From assembly GCA_049999805.1 (NCBI GenBank), contig JBNGIO010006317.1, positions 274,182 to 311,655 on the forward strand: a DNA stretch of 37,474 nt, read 5' to 3'. Positions 11,085-21,504 of the stretch are shown one piece after another. A model generated the notes under the pieces. That model saw only the letters and a program-made list of their open reading frames with translations, did not search any database and was not told the origin of the DNA. A program made the position numbers and the translations under genes. Each line of letters begins with the position of its first letter. Position 1 is the stretch's first letter. This DNA comes from Folioceros fuciformis (lineage: Eukaryota > Anthocerotophyta > Anthocerotopsida > Anthocerotales).

Positions 11085-12200
11085 ATGGCATATCCTGCTG
11101 AGCCAGGGAGAGCAGAGAGGGTGCGCCGCAGGAAGGATAAGGCCCCGCTTACCGAAGCCGTTGTGGAAGAGCCACAGGCAGATCCTCAAGTCGCGAGAAT
11201 GACAGAGGAAGGAACTTCGGAGCAAAGGACCGGTACCACCATAGAGGACCAGCTCCAAAAACTCATGAGGAGACTTGATGCTCTAGATCAAGAGATCAAA
11301 GGAAAACGTAGGCTCATTGAAGAAGAGCCAGAAGAAGTGGAGCCCGAGCCTGAGATCAGTGCTCCTAAGAACTCCAAGAAGTTGAGATTGAGTGTTCCTG
11401 CGCCTAAGAGTTACAAAGGCGAGCGTGACGTAGAGAAAATCAGTTCTTGGTTTTTCTCTTTGGAAGCGTACTTTGAATCATGCGGAGTGCTGCAAGACGA
11501 GTACTTAAAACACGTCACGAACTTCTTGGACGAGTATGCTCTTACTTGGTGGAGGACTTACGTAGAGAACGTAAGGCAAGGCAATCGTAGAGCAACAATC
11601 TTCACATGGGCAGACTTCAAGGAAGCGCTGCAACTCCGTTTCCAACCAGCTAATGCTGCGAGTTTGGCGCGAAGGATGCTCGACAATGTCAAGCATACTG
11701 GAACTTTGCGGGAGTATGTGAGTGAATTCAGTTCTATTGTCTTGCAATGTCCTAAGATGCATGAACAGGACAAACTCCGCAAGTTTACTACTGGACTTAA
11801 GAGATGGGCTCAAAACAGGATTGCATTGACTAATCCTCAGACGTTGCAAGAGGCTATGGCAGCAGCAGATGCCATACCAGACATGTTTGTCCAGGAGGCT
11901 CCAATCTCCAGGGGGAGATATCCTAGATCTCAGGGTAGATCTAGAGGCAGAGGACGAGCCACCACCATTGGGAACAGTGCAACTGTTGAGACTACTGCTA
12001 GAAGCCAGGGTAGAGGTGATAATAGGAGTCGTGGAAGACGACGTGTAGCACCTACCTCTGGTGTATGTTATAGTTGTGGAGAGCAGGGACATTTTGCTAG
12101 AAATTGTCCACATGCAGGAGCTCCCAACTTGAATGTAGTTGCCGCAAATCCATCTGTTCCTAGAGCCAGGATCCAAGAGCTCCCTGAAGAGTCTAGGTGA
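11085..12200 (+). CDS. gag: Retrotransposon Gag polyprotein
   Basis: The 371-residue frame opens with ATG 38 bases after the PBS. It has a charged N-terminus with a short coiled-coil-like stretch (about residues 55-85). A Retrotrans_gag domain follows at about 105-260 (PKSYKGERDVEKISSWFF, then EYALTWWRTY), then an Arg/Gly-rich linker and one CCHC zinc knuckle, CYSCGEQGHFARNC (residues 328-341). Gag packages the element RNA into cytoplasmic particles. This is the only long unbroken coding block. It ends at TGA 12198-12200 and the same frame continues beyond into the protease region, so the stop probably interrupts an original gag-pol fusion; the last tens of residues would then belong to the linker. 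Confidence 0.88.
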   Translation: MAYPAEPGRAERVRRRKDKAPLTEAVVEEPQADPQVARMTEEGTSEQRTGTTIEDQLQKLMRRLDALDQEIKGKRRLIEEEPEEVEPEPEISAPKNSKKLRLSVPAPKSYKGERDVEKISSWFFSLEAYFESCGVLQDEYLKHVTNFLDEYALTWWRTYVENVRQGNRRATIFTWADFKEALQLRFQPANAASLARRMLDNVKHTGTLREYVSEFSSIVLQCPKMHEQDKLRKFTTGLKRWAQNRIALTNPQTLQEAMAAADAIPDMFVQEAPISRGRYPRSQGRSRGRGRATTIGNSATVETTARSQGRGDNRSRGRRRVAPTSGVCYSCGEQGHFARNCPHAGAPNLNVVAANPSVPRARIQELPEESR

Positions 12201-12749
12201 CGCCAGGGGCCACATGTTGTGAGGACATGTGGTGAGTCATCGAGTGTCAAGGATGACACTATTTCCAGGGAGGGTGGAGACTTGATGTATATATGTGGCA
12301 AGATCAATGGCTTGGATGTTGAGCTATTCTTAGATTCTGCAGCCACCCATAATTTTGTGACTCCACGTAAGGCAAGAGAGCTTGGCCTTGATTGGACTTA
12401 AACTTCCACGCCATATAGAATCAAGCAAGCTAAAGGAACTCTGCAATTTCTGGGTGAATTGCATGGAGTAAAGCTGCAAGTTGATGCGTGGCAAGGAAGT
12501 GTGAGTTTTACAGTTGTGGAGATGGATGACCATGATATCATCCTAGGTCTGGAGTGGTTGAGATCTAATGAAGTGCAAATGGATGTTAAGTCACGCACTA
12601 TCGAGATATCCAGAAAGCACAAAGTGAGTTGTGCTAGCAGTAGCCAGAGGCTTGAGAGCGTATCAGTACAGCTGATTACAAAAAGAGAACTCAAGAAAGA
12701 CCTCAGGAAAAAGAAGGAGTTATACTTGGTTGTACACTCCAAGGACTAA
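12201..12749 (+). pseudogene. Retrotransposon protease region, interrupted
   Basis: This is in the same frame as gag. The aspartic protease active-site segment is GLDVELFLDSAATHNFV (about 12310-12357), with DSA where most Ty3 proteases have DTG or DSG. The flap and C-terminal part follow as FTVVEMDDHDIILGLEWL. A TAA at 12399-12401 splits the domain, and TAA 12747-12749 ends the frame. The next block (reverse transcriptase) is in another frame, so a frameshift lies close to 12750. Confidence 0.8.
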
Positions 12750-12757
12750 AGGATGGT

Positions 12758-14224
12758 TTGGAAGAAGATTCCACAGAGGAGAAGGACATCCCAAAAGAAG
12801 TACAAGCTGTACTAGATGAGTTCAAGGACTTAATGCCAGATGAGTTGCCACCATTGCCGTCTCGCAGAGTTGTGGATCATGAAATTGAGTTGAGGCCAGG
12901 GAGTACACCTCCTTCGAGAGCACCATATAGATTGTCACAAGATGAGTTGCAAGAACTCAAGCGACAACTATCCAACCTGTTGGCAAAGGGATATGTCAGA
13001 GTTTCTAAGTCTCCCTTTGGTGCGCCTGTGTTATTCACGCGCAAAAAGAATGGAAGACTTAGATTGTGTCTGGATTACAGAGCTTTGAACCAGATCACAA
13101 TCAAGAATGCATATCCTTTGCCAAGAATGGACGACATGTTTGACAAGTTGAAGGGTGCCAAGTATTTCACCAAGCTAGTCTTGATAGCAGGGTACTATTA
13201 GATCAGGATTGCTGAGGGGCATGAGTACAAAACAACATGCAGAACAAGGTATGGATCTTTTGAGTTCCTTGTCATGCCATTTGGACTTACTAACGCACCT
13301 GCTACATTTTAGACTCTTATGAATACTATATTCATAGATATGGTGGACAAGTGTGTTGTAATCTATCTGGATGACATTTTGATCTACAGTCATACCTTGG
13401 AGGAACATGTTGAACACTTGAGAAAAGTGTTACAGAGACTCAGAGAGAATTCTTTGTTCTTGGCAATCAAGAAGTGTGACTTTATCAAGAGAGAAATTTC
13501 ATTCTTAGATTGCATTGTCTCTGACGAGGGCATCAGGATGGATCCTGATAAAGTTAAGGCCATTCAAGATTGGCAGCCCCCTCGAAATATTCATGAGGTG
13601 CGAAGTTTTATGGGTTTGGCTTCTGTGTACACGAAGTTTGTACATATGTTTGCTAAGATAGCAGCCCCCATAACTGACCTCTTGAAGACAGCAAAAGCTT
13701 GGAAATGGGATGCTGAGTGTCAAGCAGCCTTTGAATGCTTGAAGAAGTTCAACGCGACTCCGGTGTTGGGAATGTATGACCCCAACAGAGATGTGGAAGT
13801 GTTTTGTGATGCCTCAGATGGAGTTTTGATGCAGGACCAAAAGCCGTTAGCTTTTGAGTCAAGGAAGTTGCATCCTTATGAGAGGAAGTATCCCACCTAT
13901 GAGAAGGAAATGACTGCTGTCATCCACTGTCTGAAGGCTTGGAGACACTATCTCTTGGGTAGGTCTTTTGTACTGTATACTGATAATATCAGCACGACGT
14001 ACTTCTCAAACCAGTTGAAGTTGAATGCGAGGCAAGCTAGATGGCAAGATTTCCTAGCTATGTATGACGTGACTTTTAGATATAAACCTGGAAAAGAGAA
14101 TAAGGTTGCAGATGCGCTAAGCCGCAAGCAGAGTCAAGACGTGAAAGCAATGGCAATTGTGATTGAACCTTTGGATGCTCACAAAGAGATAAAAGAAGCT
14201 TATCTGCAAGATCCTGAAGTGTAG
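12758..14224 (+). pseudogene. Reverse transcriptase and RNase H region, interrupted
   Basis: RT motifs appear in order in one frame: [38 protein letters not shown], then [11 protein letters not shown] where the catalytic Asp of the first metal-binding motif is replaced by Val. The second catalytic motif, YLDDILIYS, is intact (about 13362). The connection and RNase H domain follow (VEVFCDASDG, then FESRKLHPYERKYPTYEKEM, then LYTDN). About four residues are missing just after DASD relative to the family. TAG stops at 13199-13201 and 13310-13312 cut RT in two places, and TAG 14222-14224 separates RNase H from integrase. No active enzyme is possible. Confidence 0.9.
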
Positions 14225-14230
14225 GACTGG

Positions 14231-15436
14231 ATGAATGGGGTGGCAGAGAAAGGAAGCAAGTTCAAACTCAGAGATGGTTTGTTGATATACAAACAGAAGA
14301 GAGTTGTGATCCCTAACTCTGTAGGCTTGAAGAGGAAATTGCTTGCTGAGTGTCATGATGTGCCAAGTGCTGGTCACCGTGGAGGTGATTCAACTTATGA
14401 GAAGTTGAGGAGACTGTTCTATTGGCAAGGAATGTATCAAGATACATTGGATTATGTTAAGGCATGTGCTGTTATCCAGCAGGATAAGGTTGAGCAAGCT
14501 AAGCCGAGAGGTTTATTACAGCCCCTACCTATCCCAAGAGGCCCATGGAAAAGTATTTCTATGGACTTCATGATGCCCTTGCCTCCCAGTAATAGATTTA
14601 CAGCTATCATGACAGTGGTGGATAGATTCACCAGACAAGCACACTTCATCCCCACCAAGAAGCGAGTGACCGCTTCTGAGGCAACAAACTTGTTCAAAAA
14701 GTATGTGTACAAGTATCATGGCTTGCCCGTGCAGATTGTGAGCGATAGGGATCCAAGATTCACAGGAGAGTTCTGGCAGCACTTGATGAAGAGTTTGAAT
14801 GTGCAGCTATGCATGAGTACTGCATACCATCCAGATACTGATGGATTAACTGAGCGAGTCAACCAAATCCAAGAAGAATATTTGAGGCACTATGTGCAGA
14901 TTGATCAGAGAGATTGGGCTGATCATCTTGATGATGCGGAGTTTTGTTACAATAACACAGTACATAGCTCCCTGGGATGTAGTCCCTTTGAGATGAGTGG
15001 AAATTCAACTTTGGATGTGGTATCCATACTAAATGCTGAAGTTTTCGACACTACCACTAGAGATCCACGACAATTTGTTGAGCAATTAAAGGCTAGGCAT
15101 GAGGTTGCCCAAAAGATATTAGCCAAGGCTCAAGCACGTCAAAAGAGATATGCTGATAAGCACAGGAGAGAAACTGTCTTCAATGTTGGGGATAAAGTTT
15201 GGGTGAAACTAAAGCATTTCACACTACCCCAAGGATTGTCTTTAAAGTTGAGACCAAAGTATGGAGGTCCATATGTTGTCTTGAAGCGCATTGGAGAAGT
15301 GGCTTACAAGTTGGACTTGCCTGATTGGATTTTTGCACACAATGTGTTTTCATGTATCTATGTTGAAACCATTTGTGCTAGGCAAAGAGAAAGAGGATAT
15401 GGACAGGAAGAAGTACAGTATCCTGGTGTAGCATGA
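14231..15436 (+). CDS. Retrotransposon integrase, truncated frame
   Basis: The 401-residue frame continues the RT frame after TAG 14222-14224. The N-terminal HHCC zinc finger has H42, H49 and C79, but the last Cys is Ile (ACAVIQQDK). The DDE core is intact by eye: D112 in SMDFMMPLP, D172 in IVSDRDPRF and E208 in TDGLTERVNQ. The C-terminal GPY/F-type module is at about 330-385 (KYGGPYVVLKRIGEVAYKL). The frame ends at TGA 15434-15436, and a chromodomain-like piece follows in another frame. The integrase would insert the DNA copy into the genome, but the damaged zinc finger and missing in-frame chromodomain argue against function. Confidence 0.85.
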   Translation: MNGVAEKGSKFKLRDGLLIYKQKRVVIPNSVGLKRKLLAECHDVPSAGHRGGDSTYEKLRRLFYWQGMYQDTLDYVKACAVIQQDKVEQAKPRGLLQPLPIPRGPWKSISMDFMMPLPPSNRFTAIMTVVDRFTRQAHFIPTKKRVTASEATNLFKKYVYKYHGLPVQIVSDRDPRFTGEFWQHLMKSLNVQLCMSTAYHPDTDGLTERVNQIQEEYLRHYVQIDQRDWADHLDDAEFCYNNTVHSSLGCSPFEMSGNSTLDVVSILNAEVFDTTTRDPRQFVEQLKARHEVAQKILAKAQARQKRYADKHRRETVFNVGDKVWVKLKHFTLPQGLSLKLRPKYGGPYVVLKRIGEVAYKLDLPDWIFAHNVFSCIYVETICARQRERGYGQEEVQYPGVA

Positions 15437-15611
15437 TCAAGGACTGCGGGAGATTGAGGAATTCCTTGCAGAAGGTAGGGTGGCTACGAGACGTGGAACT
15501 CTATCACAATATATGGTAAAGTTGCGTGGGATCTCAACACCAGTTTGGGTAACATTAGAGGATATCCAGAGAGGCTCCTGGATGATTGCTCGTTACACTG
15601 GTTATCACTAA
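15435..15611 (+). pseudogene. Chromodomain-like C-terminus, frameshifted from integrase
   Basis: One base out of the integrase frame, an open stretch runs to TAA 15609-15611. It has the chromodomain outline REIEEFLAEGRVATRRG, then QYMVKLRGIS, then PVWVTLEDIQ, standing for the usual strand, K-W-G-xx and W-E positions. This places the element with the chromovirus branch of Ty3/gypsy, whose chromodomain directs integration to modified chromatin. The aromatic cage is degenerate. Confidence 0.6.
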
Positions 15612-15630
15612 GGGCAGTGATTCTTTCCTA

Positions 15631-15639
15631 GTGGAGGAA
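15631..15639 (+). promoter_or_regulatory. Polypurine tract
   Basis: GTGGAGGAA lies two bases before the 3' LTR. This is the expected position and purine content for the plus-strand primer. Confidence 0.6.
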
Positions 15640-15641
15640 CA

Positions 15642-16247
15642 AGTAACAACGTTGGTTTGAGTGCCAAGCAAGTAAGCTCCATGCAGAGGCATGTTTAGCA
15701 GAGCAGGTTACTAAGAGCATGATAAGCATGCAGCCCTAGGAAAAGTGTGTAGTAGTGAATAATAGCTTAAGGCTTAAGTAAGTGCTTAAGTAAGTAGTTG
15801 CTAAGTTAGTGACTTGAGCTTGTGTATAAAAGGGGACCTAGCCAAGGGCTAAGGGAAGTTCAATATAGTGGAGTTGAGATCAATATCTCCTCAAAGCCTT
15901 GAGAGCACTGGGTGCTTGGGCTAAGCCTTGAGAGCATGTGTTGCTTGGGCTGTGAGAGCACATGAAAGGTGTTGTGAAGGAGCTGTGGGAGGAGGCCAAG
16001 AGAAGGGAGAGCTAAACTCCTAGCTTAGGCAAAGATGGGGAGTTCTCTCTAGCCCTCCAGCTCTGTATGTTCTTGTTGACTCGTGATTTGAATAAAGAGC
16101 AGCAGCAAGGGTGCTGGCTGCGAGTCCTCCTAGAAGAGGACGGCAGGCTACTTGGAGGCCTAGTGTTGTGTTCGGTGTTTAAAACTGACCCTTTCTTTGG
16201 CTTCTAACTGCGTGGTTTTGCCCCATCCCGTTGAAGGGGGTGTTACT
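15642..16247 (+). repeat. 3' LTR
   Basis: This 606-bp copy of the 5' LTR runs from AGTAAC to GTTACT, with the TATA box at 15825 and AATAAA at 16091. CTTCT follows at 16248-16252. Confidence 0.88.
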
Positions 16248-16404
16248 CTTCTGGACTTTTGTTGCCTCTTAGGTTGTTGCCTCCGAGGTTTTTGCCCTTA
16301 ATTCTAGCTTTTTATCCTTAATATATCCTAATTAATTCACTAAAAAACTGCACATGTTATTCGTGCCCCCCTCGGAGAGCGGGAGGGTGAACTTAATAAG
16401 ATGT

Positions 16405-16668
16405 ACTTTTTGTTCGCCACTTTGTAACACATAGATCAAAGAGCTTGTCTATAATTAACCTAACCTCCTATTAATCTAACCTCCTTCAAACACAAGTCAG
16501 ACGCATACTTTCTGTTCAATCACTTTATCAACACAAGATCGAAGGACTTGTTCGTAATTAACCTAACATCCTCCCAACACAAGTCCAATGCACTTTCTGT
16601 TCATCACTTCGTAAGCCTAGCATCAAATGGCTAGTTCATAATTAACTTGACATCCTCCCAACACAAGC
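16405..16668 (+). repeat. Three diverged tandem units of about 77-102 bp
   Basis: Units start at 16405, 16507 and 16592. Each runs from ACTTT(T/C)TGTTC through a TAATTAACCTAAC-like core to a CAACACAAG-like end. They are diverged, so the duplication is old. No coding sense is seen. Confidence 0.6.
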
Positions 16669-19398
16669 AAACTCCAACCTTGGAACCCAAAGGGCTCCAA
16701 GTTATTTCCATACGTAATTGGATGTGATTCTGTAAAACTTTCAATACTTTCAAATTAAAGGTTATTAGCTCGCAAAAATTTGTGCATATACATTCTTATA
16801 TGTCCTTCGCTTGTTGTGGAATAGTTCTTGCATGTCCTTTGCTTATTGTGGAATAACGAGATGAAAACCAGCACATCATGATGATTTTTCCAAACTTTTA
16901 AGTTCTAGTTTGGCTTGAGAGCAGTCCAATGCCTTCTGAGTTCTACTTTGTCCAGAGAGTTGAAATCCATGTACCCCTTGATGGGTTTCAATGTCTTTCA
17001 TGCTTAAGGGAACGCTAGGGATGTGATCCATAAAGCACTTAGGCAGAGGCTGAGGTTCCCTATAGGGTCCATGGGCACACTAGTGGACTACAATCATAGC
17101 GCAACACGTAGTCTATGTGGAGCAAAAATAAGGGTCAAGGGTTTCTGCCTACAAAGCTCTATCGACCAAGAGTAAAGAGGATGGCACTTCGGCAATTGGA
17201 AGTTGCGACAACTGCAACTTCAAACGTAGATTAGCGATATTTGGCGAACCTGCCATTGCATGCACCATGGTTGTCACTGTTTGCATCCCATCAGTATGTA
17301 GTGGTTACTATAACATAAATTTGGACTATAATCAAGAGAAATTTGCAAGGGGGATGAAAGTAGCTACTTCTAACTAGAAGGAGTGGATCTATGCTTGCAT
17401 AAATGTCTAATCTCCTACTTTGGCTTACTAATGTTTGGTATTATGGAACAAGGGTTGCATCAAACGCAGCATAACTTTCTTTATTCAATGAGTCCAAACA
17501 TAAGATGAAAAAGTTAAAGTTGCTTTGCTTTATCAAATGTCACCATTTGGTTGTCATGTCAAAAAGGAAGAGGGTAGAGCAAAGCAAAGCCAATTAATAT
17601 ATAGTTAGACCAAGACCAAGACTAAGGTTGTGACACCAAGACTGAGCCAAGCCAACCGAAGAAAGTAGAGCAAGCTTACATTTAGTCAAAGTGAGCAATG
17701 AAGGAGAGCGGACCAAGCCTACATATAATCAAATTGAGCAAAGATCTAAGCAAGAGACAAGAGAGCAAGCTTACATCTAGTCAAAACAAAGGAGTATGAA
17801 ACCAAAGTTTTCAAGTTTCCCAGTCTAAGATGCTTACGGGGAGGATTGCATCCCATTGCATCTACTCTTGCACACCTTTGCATTTGTGCCCATGCCAATT
17901 GTAGTGAAGGGATGCTTATTTTTGGGAACTTTGCTTTGTATCGAGACTTTTATGACACTTGTCGGTGTTGGATGAGGATTCGCTTACCCTTTAAATAATA
18001 ATTGTATTAANNNNNNNNNNTAGCGCGCGTGCGCCTACTACAATCTACTTGCTGTTCATAAACGACAGTCAGGACAGAGCAAAGTTTGAAGGATGTTGGT
18101 GAAAAATGTTTGGAGTGTAAGCTGCTTATAGGGAGGATTGCATCCCATTGCATCTACTCTTGGACACCGTTGCATTTGTGCCTATGCCAATTGTAGTGAA
18201 TTGATGCGTATTTTTAGGAACTCTGCTTTGTATTGAGACTTTTATAACACTTGTCAGGACAGAGCGAAGTTTGAAGGATGTTGGTGAAGAATGTTTGGAG
18301 TGAAGTTTGGAGGAAGGACATTTGTGGGGCAAGAATGTACTCACATACATGCATGTATATGTAACTGCTTCATCTATTGGGGGTGTATTGCGGAATTAAG
18401 AAGCTGCCTTGTTTGTGAAGAGTAGAGTTTTGAATAGGGTGCACTGGCAAGGAAGTTGCTAGGAAAACAATGTTCTAGTTCCCTATAATGGCAAATTATT
18501 GTTTACCTTGAATACAAACCATGGTTGCATGCTGCGGTCCCGAATAAGTGACTGCACACTTAGCACTTTTGGTAGATTAAGATAGTGGCACTGGCTCTGA
18601 GTTGACATCATGAAGTCATGGTCATAAAGTCTTGAAGGTTGTCTCAATTGTGTCATAAATCTCTTCATAAATAACGTAAAAATGTAATAGTACATGGTTG
18701 TTGTGTTCTATGACTGACCCATTACAACTTGGTGTCCCGAGTGCAATGGATAGTGTCCTCTACTCTCAAATGGAATAGGCATCGTCTAAAGCTTGTGCAT
18801 CCCTAGCCATTACCTAACCCTCTAGAGCGTGGTGTTCTGAGCATGATGTAAGGTGTCTCCACTCCCAACCTAAATAGGCTTTGTCCAAAGCTTGTGCATC
18901 CCTAGCCAATAAGGCCTTTGTGCTTAAGCACATTCCATGCATGGCAAGTGTGTATTTCATAGTGGAGTCAAACAATAGTGATTATGCTATGGCGACCACT
19001 AAGATGCCAATTAGCTAAGGGTCAGCTATCACCCTTTCATATTTCACTTTACTAGTAATAGTTTATTATGGTAGAAATTAAGTTTTAATAAAACGTGTTA
19101 TTGATTCTTATGTTACTTTTTTTACCTACCTGATATTCACTTTGATAATTTAAAATTATTATGTTATTTAGGTTGACTTTGGATGTAAAGGGGGAGGCAA
19201 GTGAAGCTACTATGTTGGTGCCATTGCCTTGGAACATTTGCTTCTCATTACGTTGGGTCATTTGCTAGCTAGCAAATAATGCCAACGTATAGGGTGACTA
19301 CAGTCATGACGCTGCAACATTTTACTACTGCTGCATCATGAGTTTGGCATTGCTCTCGCTACAATCGCTTGACTATGTTGTTGGATCACCTCAAGGTT
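16669..19398. other. Gene-poor repeat-bearing spacer with a 10-N gap
   Basis: No gene is recognisable. Bases 18011-18020 are 10 N. A segment of roughly 120 bp occurs on each side of this gap at about 17832 and 18124 (spacing about 292 bp) with many differences, so it is a real old duplication rather than an assembly overlap. A short phrase TCAGGACAGAGC(A/G)AAGTTTGAAG also recurs at about 18070 and 18255. Two copies of a roughly 100-bp unit lie at 18731-18830 and 18831-18910, each ending in AAAGCTTGTGCATCCCTAGCC. Confidence 0.5.
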
Positions 19399-19907
19399 AG
19401 GTGGATTAATCTTGTTGAGCTTTAGGTAAGGCTAATGAGCCATTAAACTCTTAAGTAGATTAATCCTGCCGAGCTTGAGGTAAGGCTGCAATGTTGTCTA
19501 ATGAGCCATGAAACACTTAGGTAGATTAATCCTGCCAGCTTGAGGTAAGGCTGCAATGTTGTCTAATGAGCCATGAAATGATTAGGTAGATTAATCTTGC
19601 CGAGCTCGAGGTAAGGTTGCAATGTTGTCTAATGAGCCATGAAACGATTAGGTAGATTAATCATGGCGAGCTTGAGGTAAGGCTGCAATGTTGTCTAATG
19701 AGCCATGAAACGATTAGGTAGATTAATCATGGGGAGCTTGAGGTAAGGCTGCAATGTTGTCTAATGAGCCATGAAACGATTAGGTAGATTAATCCTGGCG
19801 AGCTTGAGGTAAGGCTGCAATGTTGTCTAATGAGCCATGAAACGATTAGGTAGATTAATCCTGGCAAGCTTGGGGTAAGGCTGCAACGTTGTCTAATGAG
19901 CCATGAA
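19399..19907 (+). repeat. Tandem array, eight units of mostly 66 bp
   Basis: Units start at 19399, 19453, 19519, 19584, 19650, 19716, 19782 and 19848. The core of each unit begins AGGTAGATTAATCCTGGC and includes GGCTGCAATGTTGTCTAATG and GAGCCATGAAACGATT. The first unit is shorter (54 bp) because it lacks the GCAATGTTGTCT part, and the earliest units are most diverged. The central units are nearly identical, suggesting recent expansion or homogenisation. Confidence 0.92.
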
Positions 19908-21501
19908 GATAGTTATAAGTGCTTGCCCTATCGCCCTCTATATTCATCATGCTATAATTATCGGCTTTGTGGAGGACTACATGGTGGTGGCTTGTCTTGA
20001 AGGACGTGTGTTTGAGTGTAGCTTGCATAACATTGGAGATATGCACACTTGTAGTGACTATAATGTGCCAATGGCTTATGGCTGCAATTGTGTGGGATTT
20101 CGTGGTCACAGAAAAAGAAGTGTGTCTCAGTCCACATCGAATTGGCATGCATGGGAAGTAGTCCATATGGATGCACTTGGACTCACTCCACAATGTGCTA
20201 CACATGCGAGAAATGTAGATAATGCTGAAGATTGTATGTTGGTAGAAAGGATTGTTGAGTCAAAGTGGGATCCATGGAACCTCTACATGTGGGCTGGCCT
20301 TGGGATAGTGCTTTACTAAGTTGCAACCCTCCTCTCCCAATTGCTAGGTACATTGAGCATTGTGCATAGGAATGTGTATCGCCATAGTTTCCTGGTGAGG
20401 TAATGAACCTTGCCTCTCATGTACAATAGGATTAAGCACCTTCATCTTCTACGAATGAGGACAACCTATTTCTTATCCTCGACGTTTGTGCGCTTGTCAC
20501 ATCATGGGGGCTAACGAGCCCATACACTAATTATAGGTAGAACACATGCCTTCCTCTTCACTACATCGTCATTTAGCAACCCACTTCGAGTTGCTATTCT
20601 CTTCGCTCCTTATTTCCGCCTAGTACACTAGAATGCATGGGCCCATTATGTGCTACTCATCACCATGTAGTGCATACAACAAACCCGCTGGCTTGCTCCC
20701 ATGCTTGCACCCACTACCCATGTGTCATATGTTTATTGTCTTGGATAGTTGTCCACTTTTCCAATTGCTCTCAGTTGCTCCCTGCCCCCATTAACACTCT
20801 ATAGTCCATGTGACCTATCTGAATGAATTTCAACACATGTCTTTGCTTGTGTGAGACCTCCATGTTCACCTTATGTCTTTGCTTGTGCGAGACCTCCATN
20901 NNNNNNNNNGACCTCCATGTTCACCTTATGTCTTTGCTTGTGCGAGACCTCCATGTGCACCTTGTGCGTCCTTGTGTGAGGCTCCAAACCATATGCTTTG
21001 GGGTCTCCTCTTGCTGCTCGGGATGTGTCATCTTCTCTATAGAGCGACCTAGTCCTAATCGTGGTCTTGGTTTCATAATCCATTCTTTGTTATTGCATCT
21101 TCGCCTCAACGAGGGACCCCTAAAATGGGAGTCAACCACAACTACTATTTACATGGTCTTTTTATTTCATCTCTAATGGATAGAAACCGATCTTTAATAT
21201 CCGTAGATCCAGGTCATGGTACTACGTGTAGATAGTGATACATGATGGTGAAGTCATAAGGTTCAGTCAAAGCCTCCCTAATACATGATGGTGAAGTCAT
21301 AAGGTTCAGTCAAAGCCTCCCAAAACCACGATATATATTTAAGAATCCTCATGTCCCTATATGGGGGCAGAAGGGTTCTTAAATCACATCCATGTTATAT
21401 AATAAAAATAATGTGATGCCACCTACACAAGTAGAGGTTAGAGCTCACGAGTTAGCAATATAATGTAATACTTTTTGTTACAATGTTTAATACGGTTTTT
21501 G
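19908..21501. other. Spacer with a 10-N gap and short tandem duplications
   Basis: A 138-codon plus-strand frame (19903-20319) begins in the last array unit but is unlike any protein I know and overlaps an equally long minus-strand frame, so I do not call it. Bases 20900-20909 are 10 N, flanked by an identical 45-bp sequence (20855-20899 and 20910-20954). Around the gap is a tandem repeat with a 36-bp period containing GAGACCTCCATGTTCACC. A 41-bp sequence is perfectly duplicated with a 43-bp period at 21238-21278 and 21281-21321. Confidence 0.5.
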
Positions 21502-21504
21502 TAA

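Larger units (their letters stand above)
10437..16247 (+). mobile_element. Full-length Ty3/gypsy chromovirus-type LTR retrotransposon, coding-dead
   Basis: The element is 5,811 bp. It has two LTRs (10437-11031 and 15642-16247), a primer binding site, a polypurine tract, and gag, protease, reverse transcriptase, RNase H, integrase and chromodomain regions in the Ty3 order (integrase after RNase H). A 5-bp target duplication, CTTCT, sits at 10432-10436 and 16248-16252. The LTR ends are AGTAAC...GTTACT, a perfect 6-bp inverted repeat without the usual TG...CA. By eye the LTRs differ at about 17 to 18 substitutions over about 550 aligned bases, plus indels, so the insertion is fairly recent. Coding is broken by five in-frame stops, two frameshifts and lost catalytic residues, so it can move only with help from another copy. 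Confidence 0.92.

Noticed and set aside
11505-12215. 236-codon minus-strand open frame opposite gag
   Set aside because: It is antisense to the well-supported gag frame; Ser/Leu/Thr-rich translation without family features.
19399-19907. 66-bp array as a CRISPR-like array
   Set aside because: There are no unique spacers; the units are contiguous full-length tandem copies in a plant nuclear genome.
19903-20319. 138-codon plus-strand frame after the 66-bp array
   Set aside because: It starts inside the last repeat unit, has no recognisable domain and overlaps a similar-sized minus-strand frame.
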